A stretch of DNA of 64,000 bases from Sapria himalayana (Eukaryota > Streptophyta > Magnoliopsida > Malpighiales > Rafflesiaceae). Shown here one piece after another: positions 1 to 12,224 of the stretch. Location: NCBI GenBank assembly GCA_029783825.1, contig JAREIK010002637.1:943514-1007513 (forward strand), given 5' to 3'. Each line of letters opens with the position of its first letter. Position 1 is the stretch's first letter. The notes under the pieces are model-generated. The model was not told the DNA's origin. It searched no databases and saw only the letters and a program-made list of their open reading frames with translations. The translations under genes were made by a program, and so were the position numbers.

Positions 1-1362
1 AGGAATGAGCGAGGGAGAGGTAAAGAGAGGGGGAGAGTGAGACAGAGATAGGGTGGCTTAAAAAAGATAGGGAGAGCTAGAGAGAGTGGGAGAGAGAGGG
101 AGGAGAAGAGAGAGAGAGAAAAAGATAGTAAGGGAGAGGGGGGGAGGGGGAGAGATGGAGAGAGGGGAAGAGAGAGAGATGGAGAGAGGGGAAGAGATAG
201 AGAGATGGGAATGAGAGTGGGAGAGAGGGAGGGAGGGAAAGAGATGGAAAAAGAAATAGAGATGGAGGGAGTGGGAAAGGGAGAGCAAGGGAGAGAGGGA
301 TGAGGGAAAGGGGGAGAAAAAGAAAGAGAGGGATGGAGAGAGGTAGGAAGAGGGAGAGAGGGAGAGATGGGAGTGTGAGATGGGGAAGGAGGGAAGTGGG
401 AGAGGTGTAGAGACGGGGATGAAGAGGGAGAGGGAGAGCGAAAGAGTGGGACAAAAAGAGGGAGAGAAAGGGAGATATAGTGGTAGATAGATAGATAGAG
501 GGAGGAAAACACTGAGGGAGAAATGGAGAAAAAGGAAGAAAGGGGGGTGGGGGAGGCATATAGAGGGAGGAGGGAGAGAGATATAAAAAGAGGGAGAGGG
601 TGGAGAAAGAGAGAGAAAGAGAGAAAGGTAGAGATAAAAGGATAGATAGGGGAAGAAACATAGTGATGGAGGGTGTTGAGAGTGAGAGAGAGATGGAGGG
701 AGGGAGAGAGAGGAGAGGGTGGGAGACAAAGAAAGGGGGGAGGGAGAGAAAGTGAAGGGGGAGAGCGAGTGTACATAAGAGAGAGGAGGGAGATAAAGAA
801 AGGGAGGTAGACAAAGAAAGGGAGGAAGACTAAGAGGGGAAATATATAGATAGATAGTGAGAAAGAAAGATACATACCGAGATAGAGATAGAAATAGAGT
901 GGGAGAAGGAGAAAGGGATGGTGGGGGGGATCAATAGTGGAAGAGAGGGAGGGAGGGACGAATGGAAAGAGATAGAGAGGGAAAGATGAGACGAAGAGGG
1001 GGGGGGGGAGAAAGTCAGAAAGAGGCATAAAGGGGGGGAGGAAGAGAGGGAGACAGAGAGAGATGGGGTAAGAGGGGGAGGAAGAGATGGGGAAAGAGGG
1101 AGAGGGAGAGATGGGGAAAGAGTGGCAGAGAGAGACGGAGAGAGAGGGAAAGAGAGGGAGAGAGAGAAAAACATAGAGAGTGGGGGGGAGAGAGAGAAAA
1201 ACATAAAGAGTGGGGGGGAGAGAGAGAGAGAGGAAAAGAGTAGGGTGAGGGGGGAGGGAAAGTGGGAGAGAGAGATGGGGTGCGGGGAAGAGGGACCGAG
1301 GAAGAGGGAGCAGGGAAGAGACAACAGGGAGAATGGGAGAGAGAGAAAGAGGGAGGGTGAGT
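1..1362. repeat. Purine-rich (GA)n-like array 1
   Basis: The + strand is almost all A and G (gagaggga, agagagagag) with scattered T and few C. It begins before the window and ends at a junction with hAT-like sequence. A 30-bp unit occurs twice near 1166-1230 (acatagagagtgggggggag type). The pyrimidine strand stays open for hundreds of codons only because pyrimidine-only DNA cannot form stop codons, so the Ser/Pro/Leu-rich readings are not genes. Confidence 0.95.
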
Positions 1363-2189
1363 GGCCTTAAGCTGAATCGAGTTGAATATTGTGAGGCTCG
1401 ACTCGAGCTTGAAATATATTATTAGGGTTTGAAGCAAAGCTCAAGTTAATTTGAGCTTTTAATTTGTATTTGAGTTTGACTCAAGGACAATAAATAAAGC
1501 TCGAAGCCCTACTCGAGTATGCTCATTTTATTATCATAAATTGATTGGTATTAAAAAAACAAAGAGAATGTAGTGGATTTGGCAAAACCTCCTCTTTTAA
1601 AGAAAATAAAGTCTAAAGTTACTACAACTTATAAAAAAATATGGAACATACAAAGAAAAATGCAACATCAACTAAAGTTAATATAACTTGAAATACATAA
1701 AGGAAAACTATAAGGTACAAGACAATTAATAGTCTCAAAATAAATTCATTCAAGCCCAATAAAAATCCTTGCAAACCTACTAACTCAGTCTAATAAAAAA
1801 TTGATGAAGATACAAGCTTATCTCCAATGAAATATACACAAACACAATAAGAAATCCATTCGGGCATGTTCCCATTTCATTAAAAACAAATCTACAATGC
1901 CCATAACTAACATTTTGAGAATCATAATAGATAAAGAATACTGGATTAATACTTTAAGATTTGGACTAAAACATACCTTTTTTATTTTATATTAGATAAG
2001 TTCGGAAATTATATTTCATGAGTTTGGGTGGATAATCTCAACAACTTCATTCTTCAATCACTGTCAAGTTGTGAAAAAAGAAAGGAAATGGTAAAACAAA
2101 ATCAACAAATTTAATTAGTGTTTAGTATAAAGTATATTTACCAAAAAAATAAAGTGATATATAATAGTCATGTTCTAGTTTTTCTCTAA
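1363..2189 (-). mobile_element. hAT element family B, terminal and 3' untranslated part
   Basis: Directly after the purine array the sequence carries dispersed CTCGAG/GAGCTTGA motifs in both orientations (about 1370-1530). Such subterminal motifs are common at ends of plant hAT transposons. The rest is AT-rich non-coding sequence leading into the transposase relic at 2190-3415, which reads on the minus strand, so this is its 3' side. I see no exact terminal inverted repeat or target duplication; the outer end is lost at, or defined by, the array junction. Confidence 0.5.
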
Positions 2190-3415
2190 TCCATGAAGAT
2201 TTTCACCCAATCCTCACCACAAACCAAAGCATGAACAGTCTTAGGAGCCAATAATGCTTGATAAGTGTCAATCACTCTTCCTCCAACACTAGAAGCGGTC
2301 ACAGATGCCACCAAAAAGATTGGAATGGCAAAAATATCAACTGTCATCTTAGATAAAACTCGATACTTAAATTCTCGATCCTTTACCGTTCAAATGCATC
2401 AAAAATAGAATTGATTTTTCATTACATATGTGCACACCCTCCTCCAAATATATGTCCAACTTTGATTTTTCTGCTGGAGTTGACTCAACCATCCTCACAA
2501 ATAAATAAAACTTCTTCCAACCTACTAACATAGTTGAACATGTTGGAGAATCTTCAATTGATGACTGGTTAGATTCACTAGCTTGAGAAGATGAGCTATG
2601 TCCAATTATTCTTGCATTATGAGCCTCCACATAGTAATCAAATATCTTATACAATGAACATTTAACTTCCTATAATTTAATGGCAGCCTCATTAGTTGAA
2701 TAAAGTTTGTTTAAAACAAATATAACGAACATGAGTTTGCCTCTAGGATCTAAAATAGCTGCTAAAATCATAAGCAAGTTCACCTCCCCCCAATACTTAT
2801 CAAAATTTTGTTTCATACTTATAACCATATCTCCAATAAAGAATCACTATCAAATTGTTTTGAATTTAGCAATTCTTTAATGATATATACCTCGGAAAGA
2901 TATAGATTTGTAGTTGGGTTGTCACTTCCAGATGGTACTGAAGTTGTTGATTAAATACTTCCAAAAGATGGAAAATAATTTCAACTTTTCTCCAATTATT
3001 ATCGCCTGACAAATATTTGGAATGAGAGTCCCTTTATGCAAATCATGGAAAAATATCTTCATGGCACAAGTTAGCATTTCAAAATTTGAATTCCACCGAG
3101 TAGGATAATCTATCACCAAACTTTTTTGACTTTCATTGCAATTGACTTCCAATTTCAGCAAAAGTCTTCAACCTCATCTTTGATTAGTTTAAGAATTTGT
3201 TGTTTTCACGAACATTATCAATGATTTGTAGAATCTCATGTAAACCCTCTCGCACTTGCAAGTTTAAGATATGAGCACATCTAACATGGAAGTGATTTCC
3301 CCCACAAACCATCTTCTTGGTATTTGAGAAATTGTCAGGCAATATTCTCAAACAGGAATCATTATAACTAGCATTATCATATGTCACTAAATGAACTTTT
3401 TTTCTCAATCCCTTA
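2190..3415 (-). pseudogene. hAT transposase relic, family B (C-terminal two thirds)
   Basis: Minus-strand reading gives blocks in hAT order: a catalytic-domain stretch (KVHLVTYDNASYND, then HVRCAHILNLQVREGL, about 3184-3408), the conserved PTRWNSNFEMLT block (about 3060-3130), and a C-terminal dimerisation block near 2195-2320 (SVGGRVIDTYQALL, ALVCGEDWVK). Frames are broken by several stops and shifts. The N-terminal BED zinc finger is missing because the element is cut at about 3415. The intact family encodes a cut-and-paste transposase of about 650-700 residues, so this one is dead. It is not the same subfamily as the hAT-A copies here. The hAT assignment is firm; domain borders are approximate. 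Confidence 0.8.
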
Positions 3416-3435
3416 TTTCATGATGCACTTGTACA

Positions 3436-3860
3436 ACTCTAAAAATGGGTAGTTGGCATGGCTTATTTTTATATATATAGATAAATAAATAGATAAATGT
3501 ATCAAATGGGTCATGTCATGCCATCATGACCCATTTTAGGCCTATCTAGAGCACTGTGCGGTGGTCGGCATGGCACGCCTCAGAAAATGGGTAGCTAAGA
3601 ATGGTACATTAGCATGCATTTTGGCCAAGTCATATTGGCTCATGCTTGGTTATGCCATGCTAGGTTAGTGCTAACAAGACTAGCCTAGTTCATTCAAAGC
3701 TAGGTTGGGTCATGCTAGGCTACCCTGTTTAGGCGAGGCTAGCCTTATTAGTTACAAGCTAGCCTGGGTTAGGTGCAAGCAAGCATGGGTCAGGACCAGG
3801 CTATCGTGTTTGGCTAGTCAAGCCAAATCTAGCTTGAATTGGCAATCATGTTGAGTCTTC
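3436..3860. mobile_element. hAT-A terminal sequence debris
   Basis: This patch is rich in GCATGGC, CATGCTAGG and TAGCCTAG words in both orientations, the same vocabulary found just inside the ends of the hAT-A copies at 4816, 6681, 8609, 12224, 45564 and 57151. An internal CATGACCCATTTT...TCTAGA block near 3530-3552 resembles the right end of the copy at 6681. No coding part is present, so it is a fragment or a short internally deleted derivative. Confidence 0.6.
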
Positions 3861-4815
3861 TATGAGCATCAGAGGTTTGAATATGCTCATATGGTAATAC
3901 TTTCTACTCGAATTTGATGGCAATGAAGAAGAAAATAGTTTATGTTAAAGGGGTATGGGTTCCATTTAGGAAGGAAACCATAAATAAATTATATTAACTC
4001 TAACATCAGAAACAATGGTCCAGGTTTAAAAAGATTATGGATAGTCTAGATCATGACAAGATGATTAAAAGTCCGACAAATAGCAAGGAAAAGTGAGAGA
4101 GTAGCAAGCGGAAAGCACATAAGGCCATTAATCGAAGAAATCTTACAAAAGAAGCTAAGGTGTGGTTTTATTTCATTTTATCGGTTATAGCTCCTACCAA
4201 GTATGTGTGTTCCATCAATTAACTAGAATCATTTCCACCGTATGCCATTATGGAGGGGTGAAAAATGAATATTAGGGTAATTTTAGAGACCTCAATATTG
4301 GAATATCATCAGGGTAATAGAAGAAGGTTGATTATTCTCCTTGTATTAATCACAAAGTTGTGGCTTGTAGCTAGGGTGAAAAAAAGGAGAGAAGAAATTT
4401 GCCCAAAAGTTTTTTCTTTAACTTTGACAAGGCTGGTTAAAGGGCCAAGAAATATAAAGTAAAAAGAAGTATTCAATGCCAAAAATGATTTAGAGGAAGA
4501 AACTAGTGAAAGAAGCTATGAACATGTACTTGAACAAGCCTACACTCCTCAAAAGATAGAACTTGGACAACATGAAGAGGAAAAAACCCCTTTTCCAATT
4601 AGAATTGGGCATGCACCACTAGAAGAAAAAGGTCCTTTTGTATACTCACTACTCTCATTCAGAATTGAAAGTGGAAAGTAGGTGAAAGCTCAATAATTGA
4701 GGTGACAATCTTTGAATTTTGAAAGATGCTAATTTCTATAAAAAAATCTGGAAGAGAGAGAAAATAAATGAGAGATCAATTATAAACTAAAAGAAGACAT
4801 TTAGGAAGAAACACT
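3861..4815 (+). pseudogene. Plant transposon protein domain relic, copy 1 (5' part)
   Basis: This stretch is clearly homologous to 20990-21960: the same word order occurs (lysine-rich start, the segment around 4265-4462, then glutamate/lysine-rich tail). The better preserved copy 2 resembles the 'putative plant transposon protein' domain (Pfam Transposase_32), found in Athila-like retroelements downstream of pol. Copy 1 is full of stops and is interrupted at 4815/4816 by a hAT element, continuing at 6682. Its upstream part is missing, cut by the hAT debris at 3436-3860. Role in the living element is unknown; an env-like or accessory ORF position is known for Athila, and its use here is inference. 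Confidence 0.55.
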
Positions 4816-5229
4816 TAGAGGTGGCAAGTGGGCCGGGTGGCCCAAGGCACAGCCCGAGGCATGGTTTGACTAAGCCATGCCTAGCCCAGCATAGTGCGTT
4901 CCCAAACCATGCTTGGACCAGTGCCATGCCGGCTCTAGGCATGGCTCATGCCATGCTGGGCCATGGAGTGTCAGGCCTTTTGAAGGGCTAGGCACGACCC
5001 AATTGTTTGGTTCGTCAGCAAGGTCTAGTGGCATGGTAGGCTACCATGCTCGAACAAGGTTTTGGGTGAGGTTTGATTGGACCATGCCCAACCGCCTGAT
5101 TATTTTTTAAAAAATATTTTTTTATTAAAAATAACCTGCCCCACTTTTTACACACGATAGGTTTTTTTTTTAAAACAACCACATATTTGGTTGAGGGCAT
5201 CCGTGCGTGCCTTTTTTCCCCTCTCCAAG

Positions 5230-6150
5230 AATTTCAATAATGGAATTTTTATTAATTTTTTATGACACAATAAACATGTATTTTTTAGTTTATATTCCCA
5301 CCACTTGTATTACACTCAGGTGTATATGCAACATTAGTGGCACATTAAGGAAGTTAAAAGATTACCAGCTATTTAATGACATGACTCTTGAGATGAAAAC
5401 CAAGTACTTAAAGTACTAGTTTACCATTACATCTATTTATTGTCTAGCTGCCTTCAAGAACCCTTGGGTTAAGCGAAAGTGTTAAAAAATATTCTGACAT
5501 ACATATCCTCTTGCATTAATTAGGAACACCAACATGAATGGTTCATTTATGAGAAGTTGGCTAAGTTATTTATATACTACGACATTAGGTATGGTAGTAG
5601 TTGTTGCTAGGCTTCGAGTACATATATGGACACCTTATTCAGAGAAATTGACTTCTCCATTCAGTTAGCAAGGGAGAAATGATGGGGTGAACCATTGAAT
5701 AGGAGCGAGCTATCTTGGTACTTAGATCTTGATTACTGCTCAATTCTATCACAAAATGATAACAAGAACCTTGATATTTTACAATGATATAAATCATATG
5801 AGTTCATCTATCTTATGTTGTCGTAGATGGCATGAAATCTACTATCTCCTCTAGTGTCGAGCATAGCATCAGAGTCTACTTTTTTATTACAATCAATATG
5901 ATTTTAGATAGGAGATTAAGACTACAGCTAGATATCATTGAGGTACTAGCATCCATAAACATCTAGGAGGATTCAAGGTTGGGCATTTAGGATCATGATG
6001 AAACAAGAGCAGAGGAGTTACTGATAGATGTTGACTTGTAGAACTTTGAGAAGGTCAAGCCCACTACTAGTGATACGATCAGACGCGTATGCGATAATGA
6101 TCAATTGCATAATCATATTGATTGGAATTGAAATTGAGACATTGATCTTG
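5230..6150 (+). pseudogene. hAT-A transposase fragment (C-terminal half)
   Basis: The reading starts in the hAT-like RNase-H-fold region (FLLIFYDTINMYFLVY, ICNISGTLRKLKDY, LEMKTKYLKYW-type block) and runs through diverged sequence matching the hAT-A copy at 10740-11530, including the region of the C-terminal dimerisation domain (about 5640-5960). The BED zinc finger and first half of the catalytic domain are absent, removed by internal deletion. Multiple stops and shifts make it non-functional. Such deletion derivatives can be moved only by transposase made elsewhere. Confidence 0.75.
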
Positions 6151-6362
6151 CATTATTTCAATTGAGATTGATGATTTTTTATTTTATGTTGTTGTTATAA
6201 GTTGTGATTTTGTGTTATTTAATTTATTTTTGGATTGAATGATGAAAGATGGGATGAATGTTTTTTTTTTTGATATTTTTGATTACTTATTATACTTTGT
6301 ATTTTATGTTAATGAATTTATTTTTTTTTTGTGATTTATGTGAAATAAATAAATAATATAAT

Positions 6363-6378
6363 GGGGGGGGGGGGGGGG
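6363..6378 (+). repeat. Poly(G) run of 16
   Basis: Sixteen consecutive G residues lie inside the right subterminal region of hAT-A copy 2. This can form a G-quadruplex and is prone to length errors in sequencing and replication. Confidence 0.95.
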
Positions 6379-6681
6379 TGAGACCAAGATTGTGATGGTG
6401 AGGGTGAGTCGAGTAGAGTGTGAGTCAATCTCAGATTTGGAATCCTAGCTGGCTAGCTGTGCTAGGCTATGCCTAGGCTAGAATATCAGGGCCTGAACTA
6501 GCCTGACTTGGAATGGCCCAGCACAACCTAGCATGAATCCGGTCAAACTCATGCAAAACATGCCATGCTAGGCTAGCTAGTATTGAGTCATGCCGTGCCT
6601 GATACTGCACAACATGGTGGCCCAACCGGACCACCAAAAACTAGGCTATGCTAGCATGACATGACCCATTTTCCACCTCTA

Positions 6682-7488
6682 GAAGAGCTCAAAAGGTAGG
6701 ATCAACAATGGAAAGAAGCATGAGATAAAATATATTAAATTTGGAGAGAATAAAGGAAGGAATGAGAGTCAAACCTTTAATACAAATGATGTTTAACATT
6801 AATACATTCGTAAAGGCATAAAGCAACGAGGACTAGGAACTCATAACTTATGCAATAGAAAGGGAGTCAGAGTTTGATATTAAAATACTAGAACAAGTCA
6901 AGGGTTTCAAATTCCTCTATAATGAGCAATTTGAAGAATTTGAAAGAAAAATAAGAATAATAGACAAGGAGTTGGAAGACAGTGATAAATATAGAAGGAA
7001 AATATGGCATGATAACTTGGATCTCATCAAAAAAAATTTGGCGAACTTTTTGGAATGTTTGACAGCTATCTAATGTGTTGTAAACTCCTTGGAAAGCATG
7101 CAAGATGATCCATATGTCATGGTGGACATGACTCAAGGGGCTTCCCGGATCAGTAAGGAGGTAAAGAAAAAGAAAAGATCTGATATTCCCTTCCTTAAAT
7201 TCAATCCTAACTTTTTCATCATAAACTGTCAACCTTATGATATCATGTCAAAGATATCTACCAAAAGAAAAAAATGAATTTTTAAAAACCTCACAAAATT
7301 CTCTCTTTCTTCCAAACATACTTGAACCATAATAAAAGTCAACAAATTCAAGTAATTAAATGATGTGATAATTTATTCTACATTCTATAATTTATTTTTG
7401 TTTTTGTGGAGTCTATTTTAATCTACCTACTAACATCATATGTTTTCTTTGTTTGAGGACAAGCAAAACTTCAAGTTTGGAAGAATTT
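6682..7488 (+). mobile_element. Athila-like element, 3' internal part (continues 3861-4815)
   Basis: The words just after the hAT right end (gatcaacaatgg...aagaagcatgagataaa) match copy 2 at 21965-22020, so this resumes the interrupted relic. The next 700 bases are degenerate and have no continuous reading. Near 7452-7488 the text GTTTGAGGACAAGCAAAACT, followed by a short purine stretch, resembles the conserved end of the internal region of plant gypsy elements just before the 3' LTR. No working gene. Confidence 0.5.
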
Positions 7489-8608
7489 TGATGAGCCAAA
7501 AAGTCATCGATGTTTTAGTCCATTTTTCCGGTATGTTTTTCATGTCTATGAGATTGGTTTCATGACTAAAGGGTAGAAATTACTCTTCTCATGGTTTTGC
7601 AAATTTTTAGCTAGAAGAAAGAAAATGATAGTAGAAATCTAGAAAATTGGTTAAGTCAATTATGTCATTATAAAAAACAACTTTATTGTGACAAAAATAG
7701 GAATAACTAAAATAAAGTCACAAACAATGAATAATGTCGTAACTACCGTGAAAGAGGAAAATCAAGCTTGGTCATGATATTAGGCTTGATCATGGAAGTG
7801 ATCTCAATCGAGACAATATTTGTTCATGACAACAGACCTAGTCATGATATCAACATTTGGTCATAACAGCAATATTTGGTCATGACAATAGACTTGGTAG
7901 TGATAGTAGAATTTGGTCACGACATCAATATTTAGTTATGATAGCAATATTTATTCATGAAAATAGACTTGGTTATAATAACAGAAGTGGTTGTAATATC
8001 AAAAGTTGGTCGTGATAGTGAACTAAAGAGGAAAAGAGATGTTGGGGCCATGATAAAGAATTCAAAGTCGGTTGATAATAATGATTTCTTACAAAAACAA
8101 CCATGGAAGTTAGGGCTAGCACAAATCGTATAAAAACTATTTCTTTTTTGAAAATAGGGGTTCAAAAGGTGACCCAGGTGACTAATAGCTAATGGCACCA
8201 TTTGATTTTTCTTTATTCTTTTAGTTTATATCTAGAGTAGAATAGTTTTTCTTGAGTCATTTTGTTTGGATCTGGAACTTTACTTGTTAGAAGTATGAAT
8301 TTGAACAAAGATTACTTATGTTTTTATGATCTAATTACTATATTGAATTTAAAGAAGAACAATCCAAAGGGGTTGTATGATTCGCAAGGTGCAATCACCT
8401 TGTTCTTTACTATATGTAGTCCACAAATGGTTACAATCCATGCAGAAGCTTTGCTGAAATAATTTAATTATTTTCTATGGGAATCAATGAGAGTTCATTG
8501 AATAGAAAGTTATATCTAATGGATCAGTGTGTATTTCATTAACTTGTTCCCCATGCTAGAGTTGAATGCCCTTAACCCATTGTATCTTACTCTTATGTAT
8601 GGGAGGCC
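7489..8608 (+). repeat. Probable gypsy/Athila LTR, left part
   Basis: It starts with TG (TGATGAGCC) directly after the GGACAAGCAAAACTTCAAG motif that typically precedes the 3' LTR in these elements. It contains an 18-19-bp minisatellite (7840-8020) and is interrupted at 8608/8609 by hAT-A copy 3, resuming at 12225. The start is inferred from the motif only, since no second intact LTR copy exists in the window for comparison. Confidence 0.45.
7840..8020 (+). repeat. 18-19-bp minisatellite (TTGGTCATGACA type)
   Basis: About nine imperfect copies of an 18- or 19-base unit of the form TTGGTCATGACAnnAnnAT follow each other, for example ttggtcataacagcaatat, ttggtcatgacaatagac and ttggtcacgacatcaatat. 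A few looser copies extend left to about 7775. It lies within the proposed LTR. Confidence 0.85.
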
Positions 8609-11600
8609 TAGAGGTGTCAAATGGGCTGGGCAGTTATGGCCCAGCTTGAGGCATGGCCTGGCACGACATGTTCCAGAATTGTGCCTCGACTCGTGCTAGG
8701 TTGGCTCAAGGCATGGCTCATGTCGTGCCATCTCAAGGTAACCTAGGCCTCATGCCATGCCAGGCACGACCTGGTACCCTAGTTCGAAGGCATGGTATTT
8801 AGGCACGACCTGAACAATGCTTCCCCCCTCCCTGACTTCCCGTCTTCCGAGACTCGAGCCTGACAACCCAACGGTCCTGACTTGGAGACGGACCCGTCTG
8901 TAGGTTCCAGAAGCTGATGCTTCTAGAACCTATGATCATTGGGTCTGTTTGATAGTTGAATCAACCCAACGGTCCAAAAAAAGCAAAAAAAAAAATGTTT
9001 AAGCCATTGGATTTTGGCACCAACGGCTAGGAAGCAGAATCCAATGGTTCTATAGATTCTGCCCCTAAAAATACTTTTAAAAATTCAAAAAATAATAAAA
9101 AAAAATTAATATTTTAAATAACATTTTCAAATGCTATATATTACCCCTCCCTCTCATTCATAATTTATAACTTACCTCTCATTCTCTCTCTCGTATTATC
9201 TCTTCGTATCTTATTGCCTCTCATTTCTTTTTCTTTCTTTTAGTCTCTTATTTTAGTTGACTTTTAGTACTTGGGTGCAGACTACGACCTATCGATTGTG
9301 GTGCATACATCATAAAGCAAACATGATTTTATACATTATGAGTATTAATTTTTAAATTTTGTTTAGTTGAGTATATTTTATTTTAATTTTAGTTAAAACA
9401 TAAAACTTATAGACTTTAGTATTAGTTTAATTAATATTAATTAAAATATAATTTTATTTTTTAAAAACATTAATTACAATATAATTTAAATGACAAATAT
9501 TAATTTTAATGATGATAATGAAATTAAATTAAACGTAAATATTAAAAATTTTAATATGGATAACAATAATCCTATAGAAAGGTCCGAGACTGCCAAAAAT
9601 TTGTTTTCTCTAGTTGACTTGACCTAACCCTAAACATCTAAAAAATAAAAAACTAGAAGAAAATCAATAGTTTGGACTCACTTTAATATAATATAACATA
9701 AAAATGTTAGGGGCGCCAATGAAGAATCAGCACAATGCAAATATTATAAAAAAATATTAATCGATAAAAGTTCATGTGGGACTGGGTGCCTTAAGAGGCA
9801 TGCCGAATAATACAGCAAAAAATATAGTATATTAGATCCTAGGCAAATCCAACTTACCAGTGGGTTATTTGAGGCTGGATCCAATTCAACCTCAATGCTG
9901 ATTCTCTACAAATACCACAACGAATTAGGGAGGGAAGACATAGCCAAACCGATCACCATGATGGGTCTTCCTATTAGATTTTCAGAGGATCCAAGGGTGG
10001 TCAATATCATACAGACTTATTTTCAGCCTGTATATCATAGGATTCCTAGGTTCACATCTAGGAACGCCATACTAAAATACTATAACTTATAAAAAGAAAT
10101 AATATTTAAAGAATTTAGGGCATAGAGTATAGTGGTGTCCGTGACGTCTGATTTCTAGACTAGTCATGATGTGCACCTTATTTATGCATCACTGCCCAAT
10201 ATGTAGATTCAAAATGGACACTAAATAAAAAAATATTAGGATTCTCAGAGATTTTTCTTCCTAATGATGGTCTGGCTATTTATTAGTATATGATGAGGGT
10301 CTTTGGAGAACATAATAATCAAAATAAAATATTTAGTATCACATTCGGTAATGAATCTAATAATGGAGTAACTATTAATATGTTTATTAGGAAAATTAGA
10401 GATAGACCATTAAAAGATATTTTCTATGTCAGATGCATATGTCACATCATTAACCTCATTGTGCAAGCAGGGTTGAAGGTTATTTCATCCACTTGATAAA
10501 ACATACCCAACTTACAAAAATTTCTTCGTATGCCTCATAGACAACAAAATTTTAATAAACTATTTGTCCGAAGTCTAAAGAAGAAGAAATTCTAATCGGA
10601 TGTGAGAAACCATGAGAATTATAAATACTTGATGCTGGAGGCATGTGTTGGATATGAATAACGTGATATCCGACCATATCGATAGTAAGAGTGATGAACT
10701 TATTATTAATGATATTGACTGAGTATCAAAAATTTTATTTATGAAATTCAGGAAGAATTTTTATGACACCATGAACATGTGTTCGTTAGTTTTTTCTCCA
10801 ACCATTTGCATTACACTTATATGCATATGCAACATTAGTAGCATGTTTAGGAAGTTTAGAGATGACCCAATATTTAGTGATATTGTTCTAAAGATGGAAA
10901 CCAAGTACTTAAAGTACTAGTCCACCATTCGATTTCTTTATTGTATGGCTGTCTGCATGGACCATAGGGTTAAAGTGGAAGGGGTAGAAAATATTTTGAC
11001 ATACATATCCTCGTTCATGAACTAGGAAGATCAACCTAAAGAATTCATTTATGAGAATTTGACTAAGCTATTTACATACTATGATACTAGGTATGGTGGT
11101 AGTAGTAGTTAAGCTTTGAGAATTGACGTGGATACCATATTTAGAGATAATGACTTATCCATTCAGTTAGTGCGGGGGAAATAACGAAGTGATTTGTCGA
11201 ATAGGAGCAAGCTGTCTCGGTACTTAGATATTGATTACTGCTCAATCCTATCACATATTGATAATAAAAATCTTGATATTTTATAATGGTGGAAATCATT
11301 CCACCTATCCCGTACTGTCTAAGATGACACAAGATCTACTAACTCCTATAGTGTTGAGCTTAACATCAAAGTTTTCTTTTTCTATTGTAGTGATTTTGAT
11401 TTCAATTAGGAGATCAAGATTATAGCTAGATCTTGTTGAGGCATTAGCATGCATTAAGGATTCATAGGATTTGAGATTGGGTATATAGGATCATGCTGCA
11501 ACTACAACAAGAGCATATGAGTTGATTGCTGATGATGATTCATGAGATTTTGATGATGATTAATGACTGAGATGAATTTGAGGCATTGAGTTGAGTCTAC

Positions 11601-12224
11601 TTTATTGCCTAAGGCCTACTACAAGTGATATTGATACCAACATTGATCATACGCTGATGAAATTTATCATTTATCTTATTTGAATTTTCTTTGTTTATTT
11701 ATTTTTTTCATTTGACTATGAGGCTTGAGCTTTCTATTTTTTTATTATGTTCTTTGTTTAAGATATTTTCTTATGAGATTGGATTCATGTTTTATATTTA
11801 TGAGTTTATCTTTGATGTATTACTTTTTATCTTTTAATGATTTAATCTTTGTCATGCTTTGTTATTTTGTAAATTTTATGTGTTATTAGTTGTGAGTTGT
11901 TAGTTTTTAGTTGTTAGTTATTTTATTAATTTAATTAATTAATTAATTAATTAATTAATTAATCAATTTAATTTCAGTATTAACATTTATAATTTATTAT
12001 TTTTTTAAGTTTTGGGATCACCCAAATCCTAACGGACTGACATGACTCGACCTGGCAAGTCTAGGCATGACCCACCCCAAACTAGGTATATGCCAGGCCA
12101 ATGGGTTGTGCTAGGCCGGCTCTTCTCAAGTTGTGCCATGTCAAGCACAACATGGCACGGTGGCCCGAATGGGCCACCAAAAAATGATCTGGCCCTACCA
12201 GGCCCAGCCCGTTTGACACCTTTA
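8609..12224 (+). mobile_element. hAT-A copy 3, full length (3.6 kb)
   Basis: Left end TAGAGGTGTCAAATGGGC and right end, read on the opposite strand, TAAAGGTGTCAAACGGGC are terminal inverted repeats with two or three differences. The flanking 8-mers gggaggcc (8601-8608) and tggatgcc (12225-12232) match at 6 of 8, the length expected of hAT insertion. It carries all transposase segments in order, making it the most complete hAT-A copy here, but the gene is broken. It is inserted in the proposed gypsy LTR, so it is younger than that element. Confidence 0.88.
9590..11530 (+). pseudogene. hAT-A transposase, complete domain order but disabled
   Basis: In order: a BED-type zinc finger (VWTHFNII, QCKYYKK, CLKRHAE; about 9665-9810) in which the second cysteine of the C-x2-C pair is tyrosine; an hAT-like stretch with the ORF 9895-10092; VRCICHIINLIVQAGL at about 10427-10475; the RNase-H-fold block with FYDTMNMCSLVF at about 10760; and the C-terminal dimerisation block (RSKLSRYLDIDY, DIL*WWKS) at 11200-11330. 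Many stops and frameshifts interrupt it. The family catalyses cut-and-paste transposition through binding to terminal repeats. The lost zinc ligand and stops mean no function. Confidence 0.85.

Larger units (their letters stand above)
4816..6681 (+). mobile_element. hAT-A copy 2, internally deleted (1.87 kb)
   Basis: Left end TAGAGGTGGCAAGTGGGC and right end, on the opposite strand, TAGAGGTGGAAAATGGGT form terminal inverted repeats. The flanking 8-mers gaaacact and gaagagct match at 5 of 8 positions, consistent with an old or imperfect hAT 8-bp duplication. Subterminal regions (4816-5100 and 6400-6681) are packed with GCATGG/GGCTAG words. Only the C-terminal half of the transposase remains inside. 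The element sits within the plant transposon protein relic; copy 2 of that relic at about 21945 lacks it and serves as an empty site. Confidence 0.8.
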
